A stretch of DNA of 37,392 nucleotides from Geodermatophilaceae bacterium (GTDB lineage: Bacteria > Actinomycetota > Actinomycetes > Mycobacteriales > Geodermatophilaceae): contig JACCUM010000232.1 in assembly GCA_013811805.1 (NCBI GenBank), positions 1 through 37,392 of the forward strand. The letters are read 5' to 3'. Below the pieces are notes generated by a model, which was not told where the DNA came from, searched no databases, and worked only from the letters and a program-made list of their open reading frames with translations. Numbering within the stretch: the first letter of the stretch is position 1; every line of letters begins with the position of its first letter. This document shows positions 15,484-22,721 of this stretch, piece by piece. The translations under genes were made by a program, and so were the position numbers.

Positions 15484-16598
15484 GCGGCCCCGAGCCCGGA
15501 TCCAGCGCAGGGCCGGGCGCGTTGGAGGTGCTGAGCGGTGCCGCCGTCGGACTGGTCGCCGTCGGAGCCACAGCTACCGTTCTCGCGCGCCGGATCGCAG
15601 CCTTCCGGCAACGCGACGCCCGGGCCGACACGATCTTCGGTCGTGAGAACCGCACGCCGCGAGATGTCGTGCACACCGATGACGGAATCCCACTGCATGT
15701 GGAACAGATCGGACCCGACGACGCCACCCTGACTGTGATCTTCATCCACGGATACACGCTGACCAGCGGCTCCTGGTACTACCAGCGGCATGAGTTCGCC
15801 CCGCTCGGCGGACCCGCGCTGCGGCTGCTCCTCTATGACCAACGCGGCCATGGTGCCTCGGGCTGGGGTAACCCCGAGCGGGCGACCATCGACCAGATCG
15901 CCGACGACCTCGCCCGGGTCATCGACGAGCGGGTGCCAACCGGCCGCATCGCCCTGGTCGGTCATTCCATGGGTGGGATGGCGATCATGGGTCTGGCCGA
16001 GCGACGGCCGGAGCTCTTCGGCCCTCGGGTTGTCGGTGTCGCGCTCATCTCCACCTCCACCGGCAACCTCGCCTCGGTGGGTTTCGGTATGCCGCAAGCA
16101 ATTACCGGCTTGAGTACGGCCGTGCTACCGGTGCTCGCCAAACTCGCGAGGAGGCGACCGGCCGTTGCCGAGCGCACCCGGCGGGTCGGCAAGGACGTCG
16201 CGTTCGTGGTCACGAAGTGGATGAGCTTCTCCGGACGCGACGTCACTCCCGGCCTGGCATCGTTCGTGGACAGGATGATCGCCTCCACTCCGGTCGACGT
16301 GATCGGTGCCTTTTATCCGTCCTTGGCCGGAATGGACAACTCTGGTGTCCTGGGCCCGCTCGAGAGCGTGGCCACGCTGATCCTGTGTGGTGACGATGAT
16401 CGGACGACGCCCAAGGCACACAGCGAACTGCTGGCCGAGAAACTGCCGGGCAGTGAACTGGTCATCGTGGCCGATGCCGGCCACCTGGCCCTGATGGAAC
16501 GCCCGGACGCGGTCAACGAGCACCTGAAGGCCTTCTTCCGGCGCTGCGCGCACCGCTCACCGCGTGCCCCGCTGGAGGTCCGGGTTGGCGACACCTGA
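15480..16598 (+). CDS. Alpha/beta hydrolase with N-terminal membrane anchor
   Basis: The protein has 372 residues. An N-terminal hydrophobic segment (about 17-39, VLSGAAVGLVAVGATATVLA) probably anchors or exports it. The hydrolase fold follows: oxyanion region FIHGYTLTSGSWYY, then DQRGHGASG, nucleophile elbow GHSMGG, acid region LILCGDDDRTTP, and the catalytic His in DAGHLALMERP. The substrate cannot be inferred. A hydrolase in this place between alr and tsaE is conserved in Actinobacteria, which hints at a housekeeping envelope or lipid role. The GTG start overlaps alr (GTGA), and its end overlaps tsaE by 14 bp, so the genes are co-transcribed. Confidence 0.9.
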   Translation: MSGPEPGSSAGPGALEVLSGAAVGLVAVGATATVLARRIAAFRQRDARADTIFGRENRTPRDVVHTDDGIPLHVEQIGPDDATLTVIFIHGYTLTSGSWYYQRHEFAPLGGPALRLLLYDQRGHGASGWGNPERATIDQIADDLARVIDERVPTGRIALVGHSMGGMAIMGLAERRPELFGPRVVGVALISTSTGNLASVGFGMPQAITGLSTAVLPVLAKLARRRPAVAERTRRVGKDVAFVVTKWMSFSGRDVTPGLASFVDRMIASTPVDVIGAFYPSLAGMDNSGVLGPLESVATLILCGDDDRTTPKAHSELLAEKLPGSELVIVADAGHLALMERPDAVNEHLKAFFRRCAHRSPRAPLEVRVGDT

Positions 16599-17082
16599 CA
16601 GCCTCGTCGTCAGCCTGCCGACCGCTGCCGACACGTACCGGCTCGGTCGGGATCGACTGGCACCGCTGCTCGAACCAGGTGACCTGATCATCGCCAGTGG
16701 GCCGCTGGGCGTCGGGAAGACCGCGCTGGTCCAGGGGATCGGAGCTGGGCTACAGGTGGACGGGCCGGTGCTCTCGCCCACGTTCGTGATCGCCCGCGTT
16801 CACCGTGGTGGACGAATCCCGCTGGTTCATGTCGACGCCTATCGGCTCGACTCGATCCGGGAGATCGACGACCTCGACCTGGATTCCGATCTCGCTCAGT
16901 CGGTTACGGCGGTCGAATGGGGACAGGGCCTGGTCGAGCACCTGACCGACGGGCACCTACTGATCGAGCTCAGCCTGCAGCCAGGCAATCAGGCAGGGGC
17001 AGGCAGTGAGCCCCGCACCGCCACGCTGACCGCCGGGGGCCCGGGTTGGCACCGCCGACTTTCCGCGATCATGGAGCTGTGA
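16585..17082 (+). CDS. tsaE: tRNA threonylcarbamoyladenosine biosynthesis ATPase TsaE
   Basis: This 165-residue P-loop ATPase drives the TsaB-TsaD complex that makes t6A37 in ANN-decoding tRNAs. The Walker A is GPLGVGKTALVQG. The LSPTFVIARVH segment, VHVDAYRLDS and VTAVEWGQGL (Walker B and cofactor loop) follow. The TTG at 16585 is chosen because GGAGG lies 6 nt upstream; a GTG at 16564 has no such site. The last codons (SAIMEL and stop) lie inside the left arm of a perfect inverted repeat at 17063-17126, so the C-terminus was shaped by that element. Confidence 0.92.
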   Translation: MATPDSLVVSLPTAADTYRLGRDRLAPLLEPGDLIIASGPLGVGKTALVQGIGAGLQVDGPVLSPTFVIARVHRGGRIPLVHVDAYRLDSIREIDDLDLDSDLAQSVTAVEWGQGLVEHLTDGHLLIELSLQPGNQAGAGSEPRTATLTAGGPGWHRRLSAIMEL

Positions 17083-17126
17083 CCAGTCTGCGTCGGCGTG
17101 TTGTGGTCACAGCTCCATGATCGCGG
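17063..17126. repeat. Long inverted-repeat element B between tsaE and tsaB
   Basis: Arms of 23 nt at 17063-17085 and 17104-17126 are perfectly complementary around an 18-nt loop. The reverse complement of the loop contains ACACGCCGACGCAG, identical to 14 nt in the loop of the element at 8506-8574. The left arm overlaps the tsaE stop (17080-17082), and the right arm ends 31 nt before the tsaB start, separating two genes that would otherwise be coupled. It could be a terminator, an mRNA processing signal or a small mobile hairpin. Confidence 0.9.
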
Positions 17127-17145
17127 GTGGCTTTGGGCTGTTGCC

Positions 17146-17151
17146 TAGGGT
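17146..17151 (+). promoter_or_regulatory. Probable -10 box for leaderless tsaB
   Basis: TAGGGT ends 6 nt before the tsaB GTG. It lies just downstream of inverted-repeat element B, so tsaB-rimI-tsaD may have their own promoter after the element interrupted the operon. No Shine-Dalgarno is seen. Confidence 0.35.
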
Positions 17152-17157
17152 GGCTGG

Positions 17158-17877
17158 GTGCTTGTTCTGGCTCTCGATACCGCTACCCCGACGGTCGTGC
17201 TTGGCGTCGTCGAGATCCCGTCGCCGGCCGAGTCGGGCTGGTACGGGCTTGGCTTACGGGCGGCCAGGAGCGTCCCGAGCGGCAACCGGCATGCGGAGAC
17301 CCTAGGGGCACGGATCCCCGACGTTCTGGACGAGGGCGGGATCGGCATGACCGACTTGTCCGCCATCGTTGCCGGTCTCGGTCCGGGACCGTTCACCGGA
17401 CTACGGGTCGGGGTGGTCACGGCGGCAGCTCTCGGCGACGCCCTGGGCGTACCGGCGTACGGGGTGTGCACCCACGACGCCATCGCAATCATGCACAAAG
17501 CCCTCGCCGGCTCGGTGCCCGACGGGACAATCGTGCCCGCCCAGGGATTCGCTGTCGTGACCGACGCCCGCAGGAAGGAGTGCTACTGGGCCGACTACGA
17601 CTCCTCGGGGATCCGGATCAGCGGGCCACATGTCGAGCGGCCGGCTGACGTTGTGGCCCGGCCGAATTGGCGCCGTCACGGGTTGGTGATCGGCGATTCC
17701 ACCTTCTCCGAAGCGCTCGAAACCGAAGTCGTGCCCGCAGAGCCGGACCCGATGGGCCTGGTGCTCGCGGCTGGCGGACTGACCGCCGGTGAGCTTCCGG
17801 GACCGATCGAGCCGCTGTACCTGCGGCGCCCCGACGCGCGACCGCCATCGGCCCGCAAGCTGGTGACACCGCGATGA
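17158..17877 (+). CDS. tsaB: tRNA threonylcarbamoyladenosine biosynthesis protein TsaB
   Basis: This 239-residue ASKHA-fold scaffold binds TsaD and TsaE in t6A synthesis. The N-terminus VLVLALDTATPTV, the GLGPGPFTGLRVG segment and the VTDARRKECYWADY segment are diagnostic. The GTG at 17158 is the first codon of the first beta strand. It overlaps rimI by 4 bp (ATGA). The gene order tsaE-tsaB-rimI-tsaD is the usual actinobacterial one, here split by a hairpin element before tsaB. Confidence 0.94.
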   Translation: MLVLALDTATPTVVLGVVEIPSPAESGWYGLGLRAARSVPSGNRHAETLGARIPDVLDEGGIGMTDLSAIVAGLGPGPFTGLRVGVVTAAALGDALGVPAYGVCTHDAIAIMHKALAGSVPDGTIVPAQGFAVVTDARRKECYWADYDSSGIRISGPHVERPADVVARPNWRRHGLVIGDSTFSEALETEVVPAEPDPMGLVLAAGGLTAGELPGPIEPLYLRRPDARPPSARKLVTPR

Positions 17878-18335
17878 GCAGCGTCGCGCCACAGCAGAAA
17901 GTTCTGCTGCGCCCCTTGACCATCGCGGATCTCCCGATGGTCATGCTCATCGAGGAGGAGCTCTTCGCGCCGGACATGTGGACCGAGGCGATGCTTCGGG
18001 ACGAGCTGAGTCGTCCACAGAGCCGCTACTACCTGGTGGCCGAAGCCGAGGAGCAGATTGTCGGGTACGCCGGGCTCGTCACCTATCGTGACGAGGGACA
18101 CATCGCGACGCTCGCTGTGCGAAAGACCTTCCAGGGCAACGGTATCGGGGCGCTGCTGCTCGACGCGCTGCTGGCCGAGGCAGACCATAGAGTCAACCGG
18201 GTGCTGCTCGAGGTGCGGGCTGACAACCCAGTGCCGCAACAGCTCTACCGCAGCCGCGGCTTCGCCGAGATCGGCCGACGGCCGAACTACTACCCGTTCA
18301 GTGGCGCCGACGCGGTGGTGATGTCGCGTGGCTGA
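17874..18335 (+). CDS. rimI: Ribosomal protein S18-alanine N-acetyltransferase RimI
   Basis: The protein has 153 residues. This GNAT enzyme acetylates the N-terminus of ribosomal protein S18. The acetyl-CoA binding motif is VRKTFQGNGIGALLLDALL, preceded by the HIATLAV strand; the C-terminal NPVPQQLYRSRGFAEIGRRPNYY segment carries the conserved Tyr and the substrate-loop Arg. It is translationally coupled to tsaB upstream (ATGA) and overlaps tsaD by 8 bp. Other GNATs share the fold, so RimI rests on the neighbourhood as well as the motifs. Confidence 0.92.
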   Translation: MSSVAPQQKVLLRPLTIADLPMVMLIEEELFAPDMWTEAMLRDELSRPQSRYYLVAEAEEQIVGYAGLVTYRDEGHIATLAVRKTFQGNGIGALLLDALLAEADHRVNRVLLEVRADNPVPQQLYRSRGFAEIGRRPNYYPFSGADAVVMSRG

Positions 18336-19383
18336 CCAACTGCGCGGCGGCCCGCTGGTCCTCGGGATCGAGACCTCCTGTGACGAAACCGGAGTCGGGA
18401 TCGTGGCCGGACATCGCTTGCTGGCCGATGCGGTCGCGTCCAGTGTCGACGAACACGCCCGGTTCGGTGGCGTAGTACCCGAAGTGGCCTCGCGCGCGCA
18501 TCTCGAGGCGATGGTGCCCACCATCCATCGGGCCTGCACCGAGGCAGGAGTCACACCGTCTGATGTGGACGCCATCGCCGTCACCGCCGGCCCGGGATTG
18601 ACCGGCGCACTGTTGGTCGGGGTGGCCGCCGCCAAGGCTTACGCGCTGGCCCTGGGCAAGCCCTTGTACGGCGTCAACCACCTGGCCGCGCACGTCGCGG
18701 TCGATATCCTGGAACACGGGCCGTTGCCCCAGCCCGCGGTGGCGTTGCTGGTGTCCGGCGGGCATTCCTCGTTGCTCCGCGTCGACGACATCACCGGGTC
18801 GATCACGTCGTTGGGTTCGACCATCGACGACGCGGCCGGCGAGGCCTTCGACAAGGTCGCGCGGGTTCTCGGTCTGCCCTTCCCAGGAGGCCCGCACATC
18901 GACCGACTGGCCCGCGCCGGGTCTGCGGAGGCAATTGCCTTCCCGCGGGGCCTCACCGGACCACGCGATGCGCCGTACGACTTCTCCTTCTCGGGTCTCA
19001 AGAGCGCAGTCGCCCGCTGGGTGGAACGCCTGGAGCACGACGGTGCGCCAGTTCCGGTGGCCGACGTCGCGGCGTCCTTCCAGGAAGCTGTGGTCGACGT
19101 CCTCACCGCCAAGGCCGTACGAGCCTGCCGTGCGGCCGGTATCCAGCACCTGATCCTCGGCGGCGGGGTGGCGGCAAACAGCCGGCTCCGTACGTTGGCG
19201 GAGTCCCGCGCCGCAGCCAACGGACTGCTCCTGCGCGTCCCTCGTCCGGGCCTGTGCACCGACAACGGCGCGATGGTGGCGGCGCTGGGGGCACTCCTGG
19301 TGAACGCCGCTGTGCCGGCCTCGCCGGCGGACCTGGGTGCGGATTCGTCGTTGCCGGTCACCCTGGTGTCTGTCCCGGCCTGA
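18328..19383 (+). CDS. tsaD: tRNA N6-adenosine threonylcarbamoyltransferase TsaD
   Basis: This 351-residue catalytic subunit transfers the threonylcarbamoyl group to A37 of tRNA. The start of the fold is LGIETSCDETGVGIV. The Fe/Zn-binding HLAAH motif occurs in NHLAAHVAVDILEH. LLVSGGHSSL, FPGGPHIDRLA, FSFSGLKSAV and the C-terminal LCTDNGAMVA are present. The GTG at 18328 overlaps rimI. The next element downstream is the CIRCE operator of groES, 35 nt after the stop. Confidence 0.96.
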   Translation: MADQLRGGPLVLGIETSCDETGVGIVAGHRLLADAVASSVDEHARFGGVVPEVASRAHLEAMVPTIHRACTEAGVTPSDVDAIAVTAGPGLTGALLVGVAAAKAYALALGKPLYGVNHLAAHVAVDILEHGPLPQPAVALLVSGGHSSLLRVDDITGSITSLGSTIDDAAGEAFDKVARVLGLPFPGGPHIDRLARAGSAEAIAFPRGLTGPRDAPYDFSFSGLKSAVARWVERLEHDGAPVPVADVAASFQEAVVDVLTAKAVRACRAAGIQHLILGGGVAANSRLRTLAESRAAANGLLLRVPRPGLCTDNGAMVAALGALLVNAAVPASPADLGADSSLPVTLVSVPA

Positions 19384-19417
19384 CCATGTCCTCCAGCAGG
19401 GCCCCCAGGTTGATTGG

Positions 19418-19444
19418 TTGGCACTCTCCGGACTAGAGTGCTAA
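19418..19444 (+). promoter_or_regulatory. CIRCE operator (HrcA binding site) of groES-groEL
   Basis: TTGGCACTC, 9 nt, GAGTGCTAA. This is the CIRCE inverted repeat with a single departure (G for A at position 3) from the consensus TTAGCACTC-N9-GAGTGCTAA. It lies 155 nt upstream of groES, so the HrcA repressor should control the operon in response to heat. hrcA is not in the window. The exact promoter hexamers were not resolved. Confidence 0.93.
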
Positions 19445-19599
19445 CTGGAGCGACCGGTACCTGGCACCCGCGACGACAGGCCGGTCGGGCCGAACCATTG
19501 CACTCAGACCACGCACCACCGAACGACCACAGAACTACCTGTCAGAGAAGTCAACTGCGCACTACGCGACTACGCCCCAGAAGGGGGAGGTCAAGAGAA

Positions 19600-19908
19600 G
19601 TGACGACCGCTACCAAGGTCAGAATCAAGCCCCTCGAGGACCGTGTCGTTGTCCAGGCGAACGAGGCGGAGACGACAACCGCCTCCGGCTTGGTCATCCC
19701 GGACACCGCCAAGGAGAAGCCCCAGGAGGGCACCGTCATCGCTGTCGGCCCCGGCCGGATCGACGACAAGGGCAACCGCGTCCCGATGGACGTATCCGAA
19801 GGTGACACCGTGATCTACTCGAAGTACGGCGGCACCGAGGTCAAGTACGGCGGCGAGGACTACCTCGTCCTGTCGGCCCGCGACCTGCTCGCGGTTGTCG
19901 AGAAGTAA
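19600..19908 (+). CDS. groES: Co-chaperonin GroES
   Basis: The protein has 102 residues. It caps the GroEL ring during ATP-driven protein folding. KIKPLEDRV-type opening (VRIKPLEDRVVV), the mobile loop ETTTASGLVIPDTAKEKPQ, and the C-terminal GGEDYLVLSARDLLAVVEK are typical. The GTG at 19600 is selected because GGGGGAGG lies about 9 nt upstream. The frame stays open to 19414, but that includes the operator. It is followed 122 nt later by groEL, with a strong hairpin in between. Confidence 0.97.
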   Translation: MTTATKVRIKPLEDRVVVQANEAETTTASGLVIPDTAKEKPQEGTVIAVGPGRIDDKGNRVPMDVSEGDTVIYSKYGGTEVKYGGEDYLVLSARDLLAVVEK

Positions 19909-19959
19909 CCCGTTCCTGCTGAAAATCCCAGCACGACCCGTACGACCAGCACGTTCGAC

Positions 19960-19993
19960 CCCGCCCCGAAGCCTCTCTCGGCATCGGGGCGGG
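19960..19993 (+). terminator. Hairpin between groES and groEL
   Basis: CCCGCCCCGA (19960-19969) is fully complementary to TCGGGGCGGG (19984-19993), with a 14-nt loop; the stem extends further with one bulged C. There is no T-run. It could lower groEL expression relative to groES or mark an mRNA processing site. It ends 37 nt before the groEL ATG. Confidence 0.6.
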
Positions 19994-20030
19994 TCCGTGC
20001 TCAACTCATCTGCGAAGGGACACCACCTCC

Positions 20031-21668
20031 ATGCCGAAGCTGATCCGATTCGACGAAGCCGCCCGTAGTGGTCTGCAGCGGGGAGTCGATCAGCTCGCCC
20101 GCGCGGTCAAGGTCACCCTCGGCCCCGGCGGGCGAAACGTCGTGATCGACAAGAGCTTCGGGGCGCCGACGATCACCAACGACGGCGTCACCATCGCCCG
20201 TGAGGTGGACCTGACCGACCCGTTCGAGAACCTCGGCGCCCAGCTGGCCAAGAGCGTGGCGACCAAGACCAACGACGTCGCCGGGGACGGTACGACGACG
20301 GCCACCGTGCTGGCCCAGGCCCTCGTACGACACGGCCTGCGCAACATCACCGCCGGTGCCAACCCGGCCGCCCTCGGGCGTGGCATCGCCGCGGCTGTGA
20401 CGGCCGTGAACGAGGCGTTGGACAAGGCCGCGTCCCCGGTCAACGGACGGATCGAGATCGCCCAGGTGGCGACCATCTCCGCGCAGGACTCCGAGATCGG
20501 CGACCTGATCGCCGAGGCGATGGAGCAGGTCGGGACCGACGGGGTGATCACCGTCGAGGAATCGAACACCATGGAGACCAGCCTCGAGATCACCGAAGGC
20601 ATGCAGTTCGACAAGGGATACAGCTCGCCGTACTTCGTCACCGACGCTACGGCTATGGAAGCCGTCCTGGACAACCCGTACGTGCTCCTGCACAGCACCA
20701 AGATCAGCGCGCTGACCGACCTGCTCCCGCTGCTGGAAAAAGTGATGACCGAGGGCAAGCCGCTGCTCGTCGTCGCCGAGGACGTCGAAGGCGAGGCGCT
20801 GTCGACCCTGGTCGTCAACGCGGTCCGCAAGACCTTCGTCGCCGTGGCCGTCAAGGCTCCGTACTTCGGTGACCGCCGCAAGGCCTTCATGCAGGACCTG
20901 GCTGTCGTCACCGGCGGACAGGTGATTGCCCCGGAGGTCGGCCTCAAGCTCAGCGAGGTCGGTGCCGAGGTGCTGGGCACGGTACGCCGAGCCACGATCA
21001 CCAAGGACACGACCACCCTCGTGGACGGTGGCGGCAGCACCGACGAGATCGCGGCGCGGGTCTCGCAACTGCGTACCGAGATCGAGAACACCGATTCCGA
21101 CTGGGATCGCGACAAGCTCCAGGAGCGGCTGGCCAAGCTGGCCGGCGGCATCGGCGTGATCCGGGTCGGGGCGGCCACCGAGGTGGAGCTCAAGGAGAAG
21201 AAGCACCGGATCGAGGACGCCATCTCGGCCACCCGGGCGGCCGTCGAGGAAGGCGTCCTGCCCGGTGGCGGTAGCGCCCTCGTGCACGCCGGCTCCGTAC
21301 TGGTGGACGGCCTGGGTCTGGAAGGCGATGAGCGCACCGGCGTCACGATCGTGGCTCGCAGCCTGCGTGCCCCCCTGGTGCAGATCGCCGACAACGCCGG
21401 CGTCGAAGGTCGGGTAACCGCCGACAAAGTCCTGGAACTGGGGATCGGGCACGGCTACAACGCAGCGACCGGCGACTTCGGCGACTTGGCCGCCGCGGGC
21501 GTTATCGACCCGGTCAAAGTCACCAAGGCCGCTCTGACCAACGCCGCTTCGATCGCAGCGATGATCCTGACCACCGACAGTTCGGTCGTCGAGGCGCCGG
21601 CCAAGCAGGACCAGAACGGGCAGGCCAACGGCCACGGTCATTCGCACGGCCACGGGCACAGCCACTGA
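20031..21668 (+). CDS. groEL1: Chaperonin GroEL, GroEL1 type with His-rich tail
   Basis: This 545-residue ATP-driven folding chaperone has the expected GPGGRNVVIDK, TNDGVTIAREV, VAGDGTTTATVLAQAL and EEGVLPGGGSAL segments. Many positions (DPFENLGAQL, SVATKTNDVAG, PYFGDRRKAF, DSDWDRDKLQERLAKLAGG) agree with the mycobacterial GroEL1 type. The usual Gly-Gly-Met tail is replaced by NGHGHSHGHGHSH, again as in GroEL1, whose His tail binds metals. Linkage to groES behind CIRCE also matches GroEL1. Actinobacteria with this gene often carry a second, unlinked groEL2 as the general housekeeping copy; none is seen here. Confidence 0.95.
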   Translation: MPKLIRFDEAARSGLQRGVDQLARAVKVTLGPGGRNVVIDKSFGAPTITNDGVTIAREVDLTDPFENLGAQLAKSVATKTNDVAGDGTTTATVLAQALVRHGLRNITAGANPAALGRGIAAAVTAVNEALDKAASPVNGRIEIAQVATISAQDSEIGDLIAEAMEQVGTDGVITVEESNTMETSLEITEGMQFDKGYSSPYFVTDATAMEAVLDNPYVLLHSTKISALTDLLPLLEKVMTEGKPLLVVAEDVEGEALSTLVVNAVRKTFVAVAVKAPYFGDRRKAFMQDLAVVTGGQVIAPEVGLKLSEVGAEVLGTVRRATITKDTTTLVDGGGSTDEIAARVSQLRTEIENTDSDWDRDKLQERLAKLAGGIGVIRVGAATEVELKEKKHRIEDAISATRAAVEEGVLPGGGSALVHAGSVLVDGLGLEGDERTGVTIVARSLRAPLVQIADNAGVEGRVTADKVLELGIGHGYNAATGDFGDLAAAGVIDPVKVTKAALTNAASIAAMILTTDSSVVEAPAKQDQNGQANGHGHSHGHGHSH

Positions 21669-21755
21669 TCCAGGCCTCTACGCTGTGCCACGTGGCGGGG
21701 TGTCGGCAGTGAGCTGCTGGAAGCCGGCCGTCCTATGCCTGGGAGATTCGCCGCC

Positions 21756-22211
21756 CTAGCGCTGCGATGGCGATGGCCGGGTTCCCGCCCGGCGATCCCA
21801 CAGGTGGAAGATGCCGCTCGGCGCGGCCAGCATCAGCACGAATCCGCCACCCAGGAGCCCCCGCCCGACCTCGTCCCCGAGGCGGTCGGAGTCCACAAAA
21901 CCTCCCACGACGCCGAGAGCCGTCGCGACGACGAGGATCGCCAACGCCGACCAGATCCCCACGCCGAGGCGCCGCCCCGGGGCGAAGAGGTGCCGTGCGG
22001 CGCGGGCCAGACCCCCGACCCACACCACGACGCCGATCACCACTGCGAGGACGAGGCCCAAGAAGATCTGCCCGAGGTCGCCCCATGGCTCATCGCTTTC
22101 CGGCGTGACCTGGCTGAGCACAAGGGCGGCACTCATGACCAGCGCCGCGGCTACCACCCCGAACAGGGCCGCCAGGAGGGGCCACAAGACCAGCTGACGA
22201 CCACGCCGCAT
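21756..22211 (-). CDS. Four-helix membrane protein, function unknown
   Basis: The protein has 151 residues. Four hydrophobic segments are visible at about 7-33, 47-70, 86-107 and 120-140, with short polar loops (TPESDEPWGD after the first, RRLGVG before the third) and a basic C-terminus. No domain was recognised. The ATG at 22211 is chosen because AAGGAG lies 5-6 nt upstream and the hydrophobic part begins there; the frame continues upstream only as Pro/Ser-rich sequence antisense to DUF5319. It converges on groEL across 87 bp and follows the DUF5319 gene on the same strand by 52 bp, so the two may be co-transcribed. Confidence 0.75.
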   Translation of the reverse strand: MRRGRQLVLWPLLAALFGVVAAALVMSAALVLSQVTPESDEPWGDLGQIFLGLVLAVVIGVVVWVGGLARAARHLFAPGRRLGVGIWSALAILVVATALGVVGGFVDSDRLGDEVGRGLLGGGFVLMLAAPSGIFHLWDRRAGTRPSPSQR

Positions 22212-22263
22212 GCGAGCTCCTTCATCGGGCGGTTGTGTAGCGAACCGGCGCTTCGCCCGGGCG

Positions 22264-22656
22264 CTAGTCGACCGCGCTTTCCGAGGCGACCACGCCGTCG
22301 GCGTACCCCCGCGCGTACTCCCAGGTGACGTACTCGGCGGGGTCGGGATCGTAGGGCGGCTCGTGCAGCCCGGTGATGCCCTCATCCAGCAGCTGCCGCA
22401 GGTTGGACTGCATCAGCGCCCAGCCGATGTGGTGCACCGTCTCGCAGTCCGGGCAGTCGATCACGATGCCCTTGATGCCGGTCGGCTCCAACAGGGTGCG
22501 GTAGACCTCAAGGTCTTCGAGATCGACCACGATGTCCTCGCGCTCCTCGGGAGACAGGGGCACCTGATCGGCCTCATCATCGCTCCCGTGATGGGCATGG
22601 TGGTCGGCATCGTCAGCGTCGTCGGCATAGGGCTCGCCGGGTAGATCGGAACTCAC
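22264..22656 (-). CDS. DUF5319 family protein
   Basis: The protein has 130 residues. An acidic, His/Asp-rich N-terminal stretch (DDADDADHHAHH) precedes a conserved core: SPEEREDIVVDLEDL, then FxPxGIKGIVIDCPDC with a CxxC pair, then HHIGWALMQSNLRQLL and a C-terminal YVTWEYARGYADG. This matches the actinobacterial DUF5319 family, which sits beside guaB in Mycobacterium (Rv3412 by guaB2). The function is not known; the CxxC and acidic/His region could bind metal. It is divergent from guaB. The GTG at 22656 is taken as start; the frame is open to 22719, which would overlap the guaB promoter. Confidence 0.82.
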   Translation of the reverse strand: MSSDLPGEPYADDADDADHHAHHGSDDEADQVPLSPEEREDIVVDLEDLEVYRTLLEPTGIKGIVIDCPDCETVHHIGWALMQSNLRQLLDEGITGLHEPPYDPDPAEYVTWEYARGYADGVVASESAVD

Positions 22657-22677
22657 AGGAGCCACCGTAGCCCGCAC

Positions 22678-22683
22678 TACGAT
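22678..22683 (+). promoter_or_regulatory. Candidate -10 box for guaB
   Basis: TACGAT lies 38 nt before the guaB GTG, leaving room for a short leader that contains the AAGGAG ribosome-binding site. The flanking CGCACTACGAT recurs at 31749-31759 upstream of the hen1 remnant. No clear -35. Confidence 0.35.
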
Positions 22684-22721
22684 GAGGCTCGAGTGGGCGG
22701 GCGCGAACCGAAGGAGCACAG

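Noticed and set aside
19445..19599. HAIR element (HspR site) in the groES leader
   Set aside because: No CTTGAGT-N7-ACTCAAG was found; only CIRCE is present.
20001..21665. 554-codon open frame antisense to groEL
   Set aside because: It is a shadow caused by GC-rich codon use; composition is Asp/Gly/Val-rich with no family features, and groEL is certain on the other strand.
21687..21696. GCCACGTGGC palindrome after groEL
   Set aside because: A 10-bp palindrome is expected by chance in GC-rich DNA and there is no second copy or T-run.
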